A stretch of 42,347 bases of DNA from JAJPXC01 sp964562375. GTDB lineage: Bacteria; Bacteroidota; Bacteroidia; Bacteroidales; Muribaculaceae. A program made the position numbers and the translations under genes. The notes beneath the pieces were generated by a model, which had not been told where the DNA came from, did no database searches, and saw nothing but the letters and a program-made list of their open reading frames with translations. Below, piece after piece: positions 16,532 to 23,918 of this stretch (the stretch's first letter is position 1; every line of letters starts with the position of its first letter). The stretch spans positions 1 through 42,347 of the forward strand of contig CAZLSW010000024.1 of assembly GCA_964562375.1 (NCBI GenBank). The letters run 5' to 3'.

Positions 16532-17236
16532 TCACATGTTGAGAGGATTCTCGGGGGCTATTTCATCCGATTCCTCGCAGCTACTGTCGTAGGCTTGTTC
16601 GTCGAAGGCGTAAAGGTTGGGCACGCGGTTGTGGCACGGTTTTTCGCTGGGTCCCTCGGAGCGCAGCATGCCCGTGGAGGTCATCTTGCGGGCGAAGTTG
16701 CGTCGGTCGTAGGTGGTGCCGTTCACGGCCTCGTATAGTCGTTGTAGCTCGGTCATGGAGAATTTCTCGTCGAGCAGGCGGAAACCGATGGGACGCGTGC
16801 GCATAATCTCGGGCAATTTCTTGCGGGCCAGGGCTACTATCTCGCTATGATCGAAGGCCAACGGGGGCAACTCGTCAACCCAGAACCACGAGGCCTTGGC
16901 CGCGTCGTCGCCAGCGAGCAAGCGGAAATCGCTCATCCTCACCAGCGCCAGGAAAGCCACCGTAACCACGCGCTCTCGAGGGTCGCGGCGTACGGAGCTG
17001 AACGTGTGGAACTGCTCCAGGTAGATGTCGCTCACGCCCGTCTCCTCGCGAAGCTCGCGCATGGCGCACTCCTCAATGCTTTCGTCAATGTTCATGAAGC
17101 CGCCGGGCAAAGCCCACATTCCCTTGTACGGCTCGATGCCGCGCTCAATGAGCAGCACGTTCAACCTTCGCCCGTCGAAACCAAACACCACGCAATCGGC
17201 GGTCATCGCGGGGTGGGGGTATTGGTATTGATACAT
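16532..17236 (-). CDS. Nudix-domain transcriptional regulator (NrtR-like)
   Basis: A 234-residue protein with an N-terminal Nudix domain (1-140) and a C-terminal winged helix (about 150-215, FSMTELQRLYEAVNGTTYDRRNFARKM region). The Nudix box is complete at 46-68, including REXXEE, so hydrolysis is not excluded. NrtR-family regulators bind ADP-ribose or sugar-derived ligands; in Bacteroides thetaiotaomicron a Nudix regulator controls arabinose genes. The next gene is the GH13 lipoprotein, so control of glycan use is plausible but unproven. The tail is acidic (SSCEESDEIAPE). Confidence 0.85.
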   Translation of the reverse strand: MYQYQYPHPAMTADCVVFGFDGRRLNVLLIERGIEPYKGMWALPGGFMNIDESIEECAMRELREETGVSDIYLEQFHTFSSVRRDPRERVVTVAFLALVRMSDFRLLAGDDAAKASWFWVDELPPLAFDHSEIVALARKKLPEIMRTRPIGFRLLDEKFSMTELQRLYEAVNGTTYDRRNFARKMTSTGMLRSEGPSEKPCHNRVPNLYAFDEQAYDSSCEESDEIAPENPLNM

Positions 17237-17265
17237 ACGTTATACGATGCGTTGATTTGACACTC

Positions 17266-17297
17266 CAAAGTTACAACTTATTTCTTTTCTCTCAAAA
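17266..17297 (-). promoter_or_regulatory. Promoter of the Nudix regulator
   Basis: Minus-strand TTTTG (plus 17293-17297), a 19-base spacer and TAACTTTG (plus 17266-17273). A full consensus match, 30 bases before the start codon. Confidence 0.75.
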
Positions 17298-17386
17298 TTT
17301 TACCCCATTTTTTGACCTCACGCGCGCATTATTCTTCCAAAAGTGATGCCTATTTAAAGGAAAACGTGTAATTTTGCAAGTTATTA

Positions 17387-17455
17387 GCCCCCAAACCCCC
17401 GCAGCGGGGGCTTAGCCATCCGGATGGGAAGCCCCCGTTTCGGGGGTTTGGGGGC
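17387..17455. repeat. Nested palindromic repeat in the serS leader
   Basis: Outer arms GCCCCCAAACCCCCG (17387-17401) and its exact complement (17441-17455) enclose a second pair GGGGGCTT/AAGCCCCC and a perfect core CCATCCGGATGG. A -7-like TAATTTTG at 17369-17376 lies upstream, so the palindrome would be in the serS 5' leader. Half of it recurs at 30775-30800. Confidence 0.8.
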
Positions 17456-17486
17456 CAATTTGAAATCAAACTAATTTAGATATCAA

Positions 17487-18758
17487 ATGCTTACTATCCA
17501 GCAAATCAAAGAGAACCCCGAGGAGGCCATTCGCCGCCTCGGCATGAAAGGATACACCGACCGCGACGCCGTCTTGGGTGTCCTCGCCCTTGACGACCGT
17601 CGCAAAAAACTACAGCTCGAGAACGACAACCGCGCCGCCGAGCTCAACCGTTTGGCAGCCTCTATCGGCGCCCTTATGAAGCAAGGTAAAAAGGATGAGG
17701 CTCAGGCCGTTAAAGCCAACGTGGCCGCATTGAAGGAGTCACAAAAAGTCACAGCCGACGAGCTGGCCCAAACCGAAGCCGAGATTCGCGAGCGCCTGCT
17801 GTCGATCCCCAACCTCCCCTGCGCCATGGTGCCCGAAGGCCGCACCGCCGAGGACAACGTCGTCGAGAAAACCGGCGGGCCAATGCCCAACCTCCCCGAG
17901 GACGCCCTACCCCACTGGGATCTGGCCAAGAAATACAACCTCATCGACTTCGACCTCGGTGTGAAGATCACCGGAGCCGGCTTCCCCGTCTACATCGGCA
18001 AGGGCGCTAAGCTGCAGCGCGCGCTCATCCAGTTCTTCCTCGACCAGGCCTCCGAGGCCGGTTACCTCGAGGTGCAGCCTCCCTATGTGGTCAACGAGGC
18101 CTCGGGTTACGGCACCGGCCAATTGCCCGACAAGGAGGGCCAGATGTACCACTGCGAGGTCGACAATCTCTACCTCATCCCCACCGCCGAGGTACCCGTC
18201 ACCAACCTCTACCGCGACGTGATTATTGAGAACGACCGCCTGCCCATCAAAAATTGCGCCTACTCGGCATGCTTCCGTCGCGAGGCCGGCAGCTACGGCA
18301 AGGACGTGCGCGGATTAAACCGCCTGCACCAGTTTGACAAGGTGGAGATCGTGCGCATCGAGCGCCCCGAGGACTCCTACGCCGCTCTCGAGGAGATGAA
18401 GGACCACGTGCAAGGCCTGCTCGAGAAACTGGGCTTGCCTTGGCACATCCTGCGCCTGTGTGGCGGCGACATGAGCTTCACCTCGGCTATCACATTCGAT
18501 TTCGAGGTGTGGTCGGCCGCCCAGAAGCGTTGGCTCGAGGTGTCGTCGGTTTCCAACTTCGAGACCTACCAGGCCAACCGCCTCAAGTGCCGTTACCGCG
18601 GCGAGGACAAGAAGCCTCACCTGGCCCACACCCTCAACGGCTCGGCCCTCGCCCTGCCCCGCATCATGGCCGCACTGCTCGAGAACAACCAGACCCCCGA
18701 AGGCATCATCGTCCCCGAGTGCCTGAGAAAATATACCGGCTTCGACATCATCAATTGA
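17487..18758 (+). CDS. serS: Serine--tRNA ligase
   Basis: A 423-residue SerRS, standard length. Residues 1-110 form the tRNA-binding helical arm (MLTIQQIKENPEEAIRRLGMKG start, long coiled coil at 30-100). The class II core follows, with motif 2 CFRREAGSYGKDVRGLNRLHQF around 260-282 and motif 3 NGSALALPRIMAALLEN around 384-400. It charges tRNA-Ser and also primes selenocysteine tRNA where present. First gene of the long plus-strand block. Confidence 0.98.
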   Translation: MLTIQQIKENPEEAIRRLGMKGYTDRDAVLGVLALDDRRKKLQLENDNRAAELNRLAASIGALMKQGKKDEAQAVKANVAALKESQKVTADELAQTEAEIRERLLSIPNLPCAMVPEGRTAEDNVVEKTGGPMPNLPEDALPHWDLAKKYNLIDFDLGVKITGAGFPVYIGKGAKLQRALIQFFLDQASEAGYLEVQPPYVVNEASGYGTGQLPDKEGQMYHCEVDNLYLIPTAEVPVTNLYRDVIIENDRLPIKNCAYSACFRREAGSYGKDVRGLNRLHQFDKVEIVRIERPEDSYAALEEMKDHVQGLLEKLGLPWHILRLCGGDMSFTSAITFDFEVWSAAQKRWLEVSSVSNFETYQANRLKCRYRGEDKKPHLAHTLNGSALALPRIMAALLENNQTPEGIIVPECLRKYTGFDIIN

Positions 18759-18829
18759 TTTCGGGATTCCCGGGATTTTCGGGATTTCCGAAAATTTCGA
18801 GATTTTCGAGGTTATCGATAAAATTCTCC
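18759..18829 (+). repeat. Degenerate TTTCGGGAT/ATTTTCGAG repeat spacer
   Basis: The whole serS-dut spacer is built from variants of GATTTTCG and GGGATTTC. No promoter or terminator is evident, so dut is probably read from serS. Confidence 0.6.
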
Positions 18830-19273
18830 ATGGAAAGAATAAAGGTAAAAATCATTAACCGCTCCCACCATCCACTGCCCTGCTACGAGACCCCATCGTC
18901 GGCCGGCATGGACGTGCGCGCGTTCCTGTCGACACCCATCGTGCTCGAGCCGGGAGAACGCGTGCTTGTCCCCACCGGGCTGTACATCCAGCTCCCACAG
19001 GGACACGAGTGCCAGATACGTCCCCGCTCGGGCCTCGCCCTCAAGCACGGCATCACCGTCCTCAACACCCCTGGCACCGTCGACGCCGACTATTGCGGTG
19101 AAATCAAGGTGATCCTTATCAACTTGTCGAAGGAGCCGTTTGTTATTAACGATGGTGAGCGCGTGTGCCAAATGGTGATCACCGACTATACCCACGTCGA
19201 ATGGGAGCCCACCGACCGCCTCGACGAAACGAAGCGCGGCGACGGTGGCTTCGGCCACACGGGCCTCGATTAG
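18830..19273 (+). CDS. dut: dUTP diphosphatase
   Basis: A 147-residue trimeric dUTPase, normal length. I start at 18830 (MERIKVKIIN), because the frame upstream is a shadow of serS. The five motifs are visible: SAGMDVRAFL (1), PRSGLALKHG (2), NTPGTVDADYCGEIKV (3), NDGERVCQMVI (4) and the C-terminal RGDGGFGHTG (5), which closes over the nucleotide. It removes dUTP and supplies dUMP for thymidylate. The last codons and the stop lie inside a long inverted repeat. It heads the conserved dut-TPR-DUF4292-EnvC order. Confidence 0.97.
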   Translation: MERIKVKIINRSHHPLPCYETPSSAGMDVRAFLSTPIVLEPGERVLVPTGLYIQLPQGHECQIRPRSGLALKHGITVLNTPGTVDADYCGEIKVILINLSKEPFVINDGERVCQMVITDYTHVEWEPTDRLDETKRGDGGFGHTGLD

Positions 19274-19308
19274 AGGCCCCGCCTCTAATCGAGGCCCGTG
19301 TGACCGAA
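19250..19308. repeat. 28-bp-arm inverted repeat over the dut stop codon
   Basis: The last codons of dut and its TAG (19256-19277) are followed by a 3-base loop and an exact 22-bp reverse complement (19281-19302). The arms extend to about 28 bp with one mismatch. No T-run follows, so it is not a standard terminator, although the RNA would fold strongly. Confidence 0.9.
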
Positions 19309-19344
19309 AGGATGAAGGATAAAGGATAAAGGACTCTCGAGACA

Positions 19345-19440
19345 TCGATAGCATCGTTTATTCGACGTCGTGTATTCGTGCATTCGTGTATTCGTGCAGT
19401 CGTGCAGTCGTGTAGTCGTGTATTCGTGTATTCGAAAATT
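19345..19440 (+). repeat. ATTCGTGC-type 8-bp repeat spacer
   Basis: About ten degenerate units of ATTCGTGC/ATTCGTGT/AGTCGTGC run up to the next gene. The same motif recurs at 31640-31682 and 42277-42347. Confidence 0.75.
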
Positions 19441-19449
19441 TAATTATAA

Positions 19450-21189
19450 GTGAAGAAGCTACTGTTATATATCCTCTTGGCGACCTCGATAGCGGCTATC
19501 GCGGCCAAGAACGACGCGTGGACCCGCGGCGAAAAGGCCCGCCATGCCGACTACCTGTTCATGGAAGCCATGCGCCAAAACGCGCTGGAAAACCACGACG
19601 CCTATTTTGAGCTGCTCAACCGAGCCTACGCCCTCGACACCACCCAAACGGCCGTGGGCCACGACCTCGGGTACCTCAAAATGATGATCGCCGAGAACGA
19701 CACTATCTTCTTCAAAGACGGATACCGATTGATGGCCAAGCATTTCGCCGCTCATCCCGAGGATTACTACTCCTCGATGTTCTACGGCCAAATCAACGAC
19801 CGATTGCGCAACTCCAAGGAGTCGATACGCGTGTGGTCGACCCTCGACTCGCTTTTTCCCGACAAAATCGACGTCACCGTCAAGCTCGCCGAGGCCCTCG
19901 GAGCTTCCGGCGACCCCGACAACATCCGACGCTCCATCGACGTGTACAACCGCGTGGAGGTGGCCGAGGGGAAGGACGTGGGTATCACCTCCCGCAAAAT
20001 ACGCTCCCTCTACTCCCTGGGCGACACCGCGGCTATCAAAAAAGAGCTCCGCTCGCTGCTTGCCGCCTCTCCCCGATCGGCCGAGTTCAACATCTATGCC
20101 GGCGACCTGTCAATGGCCCTTTCCGAGCCTGATACAGCCCTGATGTACTACAACCGCGCCTGTGAACTTGATTCTACCAACGGCATGGCCTTCTTCCAGC
20201 GGGCCAACCTTTACCGCGAGCTTGGCGACTCGGTGGCTTTCGACCGCGAGGTGTTCACAGCCCTGCGACAGGACAACCTCGACCTCGACGCCAAGCTGCA
20301 GATGTTCAAAGGGTATATCCAAGAGCTCTACAGCGATTCCCTCCAGCAGCCGCGCATCAACTCGCTGTTCAACGTGCTGCTTGAGCAGAATCCCCACGAG
20401 GTGGATGTGCGCGACCTCTACACGGCCTACCTTATCGCCATCGACGACTTCGCAGGAGCCGCCGAGCAGACGTCCTACGCTCTCGACATCGACCCATCCA
20501 GCGAGGAGCGCTGGCGTGCCCTCGCCTCCCTCTATTTCCAAGCCGACGACGTGCCCAACGCCATCCAAGCCGGCAAAAAGGCCATCCACTACCATCCCGA
20601 CAACGCCCAGTTGTGGCTAATCACCGGTAGCGGTTACTCGATGGAGGATTCTATCGACCAAGCCCTTGAATACTACGCCCGCGCCCTTGAGCTGGTCGAT
20701 TCCACCAATTACAACCTCAAGGCTCAAATCATGGCCTCAACAGCCGACGCTTACTACAAGCAGAAAAACGTCGATAAGGCCATCGATCTTTACGAGCAAG
20801 TGGTGCAAATCGACCCCGGCAACTTGCTGGCTCTCAACAATTACGCTTACTATCTGGCTTGCGAGGGTCGCGACCTCGACAAGGCCGAGCAGATGAGCGC
20901 CATCACCGTGCGCGACAATCCCCAAAACTCTACAGCCCTCGACACCTACGCGTGGGTGTTCTTCAAAAAGGGCGACTACGCCATGGCCCGACAGTATATC
21001 GACGCAGCCATCGCCAACATGGATGAAGAGGAGGAGAACGCCGAAATATACCACCACGCGGGCGACATCTACTTCATGGACGGCAAGCCCGACGAGGCCC
21101 TCGAGTTTTGGCGCAAAGCCCTTAAGCTCGACCCCAACGATGAGCTTCTCCAGCGTAAGGTTTCCCATAAGACTTTCTTCTACAAGTAA
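19450..21189 (+). CDS. Secreted tetratricopeptide-repeat protein
   Basis: A 579-residue TPR protein with a GTG start and a signal peptide (MKKLLLYILLATSIAAIAA). Helix pairs typical of TPR run through most of the length, clearest in ALMYYNRACELDSTNGMAFF, ALEYYARALELVDS, AIDLYEQVVQIDPGNLLAL and ALEFWRKALKLDPNDELL. It should be periplasmic or envelope-associated and act as a scaffold. The next gene starts directly after its stop codon. The gene order with dut, DUF4292 and EnvC recurs in Bacteroidales, which suggests a shared envelope job; the exact function is unknown. Confidence 0.88.
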   Translation: MKKLLLYILLATSIAAIAAKNDAWTRGEKARHADYLFMEAMRQNALENHDAYFELLNRAYALDTTQTAVGHDLGYLKMMIAENDTIFFKDGYRLMAKHFAAHPEDYYSSMFYGQINDRLRNSKESIRVWSTLDSLFPDKIDVTVKLAEALGASGDPDNIRRSIDVYNRVEVAEGKDVGITSRKIRSLYSLGDTAAIKKELRSLLAASPRSAEFNIYAGDLSMALSEPDTALMYYNRACELDSTNGMAFFQRANLYRELGDSVAFDREVFTALRQDNLDLDAKLQMFKGYIQELYSDSLQQPRINSLFNVLLEQNPHEVDVRDLYTAYLIAIDDFAGAAEQTSYALDIDPSSEERWRALASLYFQADDVPNAIQAGKKAIHYHPDNAQLWLITGSGYSMEDSIDQALEYYARALELVDSTNYNLKAQIMASTADAYYKQKNVDKAIDLYEQVVQIDPGNLLALNNYAYYLACEGRDLDKAEQMSAITVRDNPQNSTALDTYAWVFFKKGDYAMARQYIDAAIANMDEEEENAEIYHHAGDIYFMDGKPDEALEFWRKALKLDPNDELLQRKVSHKTFFYK

Positions 21190-22008
21190 ATGAGACACAG
21201 AATATTATACATCCTGCTTGTGGCCACGCTCGCCATGGTGTCGTCGTGTAAATCCTCCAAGGAGAGTGCCTCCGGCTCCTCGGCTCCCGCCACGATTTCC
21301 ACCCCCAAGGCAGCCGTGGAGGCCGCATTGGCCACCTATAGCGGTTGGCAGTACCTGTCGGTACCCGTAAAGGTGGAGGTTACATCGCCCCTTAAGCAAT
21401 CTCTCTCGGGTCGCGCCTACATGGTAAAGGACAAGAGCGTATACATCTCCATGCGATTCCTGGGAATGGAGGTAGCCACCGTCTATGTCACCACCGACTC
21501 GGTGTTCGCCACTATTAAACCCGGCAAGTACTATCTGGCCGAGGATCTTGAATCGGTACTCGCCGACGTGCCCCTCACCGTGGGCGATGTGCAAGCAGCC
21601 ATTCTCGGGCGCCTGTTCTGCTTGGATTCATCCAAGGAGCTGGGTCGTCTGGCCCAAGAGACCGCCGACGACGCCTGGCAAATCACCCTCCCCGTCCCCT
21701 CCTACCCCGACGAGAAATATTCCTTCACTGGCCGTGGTGCCGACCTCACCTCGCTAGCCTTCATCCACAACGGCTCGCAAGCCGCCACCCTAAGTTATTC
21801 TACCCCCGTCACCACCGAGGCCGGAGCCTTCGCCCCCAAGGCCCGACTCACGGCCCAAATCCCCAAGGCAAAGGTCGACGCGACGCTCACCTGGACCTGG
21901 CGCGACGCCCAGTGGACCGCCGACGCCATACGCTCCTGGAAGATGCCTAAAGGATACAACCGAGTGCGGGGCGCCGACGCCGTCAAAATCCTCTCATCCG
22001 TTATCTAA
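21190..22008 (+). CDS. DUF4292-type lipoprotein
   Basis: A 272-residue lipoprotein (lipobox MVSSC, C20). The body is beta-rich and follows the DUF4292 pattern: an early LSVPVKVEV strand, a KDKSVYISMRFLGMEVATVYVTTDS block, then paired strands to the end. It shows a general resemblance to LolA/LolB-like lipoprotein carriers, but I cannot confirm this. It starts on the base after the TPR stop and is followed by EnvC after 11 bases, so it is surely in the same operon. Confidence 0.82.
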   Translation: MRHRILYILLVATLAMVSSCKSSKESASGSSAPATISTPKAAVEAALATYSGWQYLSVPVKVEVTSPLKQSLSGRAYMVKDKSVYISMRFLGMEVATVYVTTDSVFATIKPGKYYLAEDLESVLADVPLTVGDVQAAILGRLFCLDSSKELGRLAQETADDAWQITLPVPSYPDEKYSFTGRGADLTSLAFIHNGSQAATLSYSTPVTTEAGAFAPKARLTAQIPKAKVDATLTWTWRDAQWTADAIRSWKMPKGYNRVRGADAVKILSSVI

Positions 22009-22019
22009 CCCTGCGCTGA

Positions 22020-23918
22020 ATGAACCGCTTTATCACATTACTGCTCTCCCTGCTCCTTATGGTGGCGCCAATCGGCGTCCCCACCATCCACGCCCAAAAA
22101 TCCTCTCAAAAAACCTCCCAGCAGAAGAGCACAAAGCGGTCATCCTCCAAAAAATCCAGCGGCTCCTCCTCCAAAAAAGGCACAACCACCAAGAAGTCGT
22201 CCTCAACATCCACTAAAAAATCGACCTCTACCACCAAAAAGGGCACGTCCCAAAGCAAAGGCTCCAGCTCCCAGCAATCGGTTAAGCAACAGCAGAAAGC
22301 CACCTCACAGGCAATCCGCGAGACCAACCGTCAAATCGAGCTTAACACCAAGGAGACCACCCGCCAGCTCAACACCCTCAACCTCCTCTCGGCCGAAATC
22401 GCCGAGGCCGACCAATCGATTCACTCTCTCAACGCCTCGGTCGACTCACTCAACCGCTCCATCGCGGCCATCAACGACACCATCTCCCAGCTCGACCAAC
22501 GCGTCAAGGCCATGAAAGGGAAATACGCCGTCGCCGTCAAGCGGTTCCAAGGGCAGAACCGCACGATGTCGCCCTTGGCGTTCATCTTCTCCTCCGACTC
22601 CTTCGCCCAGGCCTACCGTCGCTCCCGCTACCTCAAGCAATTCTCCCGCTGGCGCGAACGCAAAACCGCCGAGATACGCGACGCGCAGGGCGTGCTCCAG
22701 TCCAAGCGAGAATCGCTGGCGTCGCTCCAGCAGCAGCGCAAATCCACCCTCCGCGACATCTCCACCGCCCGCGCAACCCTGCAAAACAAGCGCACCGAGA
22801 CCGACCAAATCGTCGAGTCGCTACGCAAGGAAAAGGGGTCGCTGCAAGCAGTCCTGCGCCAAAAGGAAAAAGAGTCCCGCGACCTCGACGCCCAGCTTCA
22901 GCGACTGATTGCCGAGGAGCAGGCTCGCCGCGAGCGTGAACTGGCCGAGCAACGTCGTCGCGAGGAGGCCGCTCGTCAAGCCCGCATAGCCGAGGAGAAG
23001 CGTCAGGCCGAACTCGCCGAGCAACGTCGCCGTGCCGAGGAGCAACGCCGCCTCGAGGAGGAGGCAGCCGCTCTCGCCGCCAAGCAGGAGGCCGAGGCCC
23101 GCGCGGCCAAAATTGCCGCTGAAAAGAAGGAAAAGGAACTCGCCGCCGCCCGCGAGGCTGCCGCCAAGCAAGCTGAAGCCGAAAAACGCGAGGCCGCCCG
23201 TCGCGAGGCCGAGCGCAAGGAGAAGGAATTGGCCGAGGCCAAGCGAGAGGCTGAACGAAAGGAAAAAGAAGCAGCCGAGGCCAAGAAAAAGGCCCGCAAG
23301 GAGGCCGCGAAACGCGAAGCCGAACGCAAGGCCCAGGAGAAGAAAGAGAAGGAATTGGCCTCCAAGCGTGAGGCCGAGCGTAAGGCTACCGAAAAGCGCG
23401 AGAAAGAGCTTGCCTCCAAGGCTCAAACGCCCTCCAAGCCGTCCCGACCGGCTCCCTCAGCGGCCGACCTCGACCTGCAAGCCAAAGCCGAGGTTAAGCT
23501 CTCCGGCGACTTCGAAAGCAACCGCGGTCGTCTCCCCTACCCCGTCACCGGCAAGTACTCCATCGTCAAGCACTTCGGCCGTCAGCGACACCCCGAATTG
23601 AAATACGTCGAAACCGACAACTCGGGTATCGACATACAAGTGACACCCGGCACCAAAGCGCGAGCAATCTTCCCCGGAACCGTCTCGGCAATCTTCCGCC
23701 AGCCCGGATACAACAACATCGTGATGGTGCGCCACGGCTCCTACCTCACGATTTATGCCGGCTTGGGCAACATAGCAGTGAAAACCGGCGACCAACTCGC
23801 CGCCAATCAGGCCATCGGCACCGTCTACGCCGACCCTGACGACTCCAACCGCTCGATCCTCCACTTCGAGATACGCCGCGAGAAAGTGAAGCTAAATCCC
23901 GAAGAATGGCTACGTTAG
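22020..23918 (+). CDS. envC: EnvC-like murein hydrolase activator
   Basis: A 632-residue periplasmic protein. The signal peptide (ending IHAQ) is followed by a Ser/Lys/Thr-rich stretch (27-95), a coiled coil (95-290), a long Lys/Glu/Ala/Arg helix (290-490) and a LytM/M23 fold (about 510-632). The LytM metal site is degenerate. The first His of HxGxD is lost (TDNSGIDI), YAHL reads YAGL, and the last motif is ILHFEIR. This is the EnvC pattern: such proteins activate amidases at the division septum rather than cutting themselves. It is longer than E. coli EnvC (about 420) because of the low-complexity parts. The flippase frame overlaps its end by 13 bases. Confidence 0.9.
   Translation: MNRFITLLLSLLLMVAPIGVPTIHAQKSSQKTSQQKSTKRSSSKKSSGSSSKKGTTTKKSSSTSTKKSTSTTKKGTSQSKGSSSQQSVKQQQKATSQAIRETNRQIELNTKETTRQLNTLNLLSAEIAEADQSIHSLNASVDSLNRSIAAINDTISQLDQRVKAMKGKYAVAVKRFQGQNRTMSPLAFIFSSDSFAQAYRRSRYLKQFSRWRERKTAEIRDAQGVLQSKRESLASLQQQRKSTLRDISTARATLQNKRTETDQIVESLRKEKGSLQAVLRQKEKESRDLDAQLQRLIAEEQARRERELAEQRRREEAARQARIAEEKRQAELAEQRRRAEEQRRLEEEAAALAAKQEAEARAAKIAAEKKEKELAAAREAAAKQAEAEKREAARREAERKEKELAEAKREAERKEKEAAEAKKKARKEAAKREAERKAQEKKEKELASKREAERKATEKREKELASKAQTPSKPSRPAPSAADLDLQAKAEVKLSGDFESNRGRLPYPVTGKYSIVKHFGRQRHPELKYVETDNSGIDIQVTPGTKARAIFPGTVSAIFRQPGYNNIVMVRHGSYLTIYAGLGNIAVKTGDQLAANQAIGTVYADPDDSNRSILHFEIRREKVKLNPEEWLR

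Noticed and set aside
19250..19308. Intrinsic terminator after dut
   Set aside because: The hairpin is strong but no U-run follows, and the gene downstream appears to be in the same block.
22821..23426. Leu/Gly/Phe-rich minus-strand frames opposite envC
   Set aside because: They arise from the Lys/Glu/Ala repeats of EnvC read in reverse; no signal or start context.
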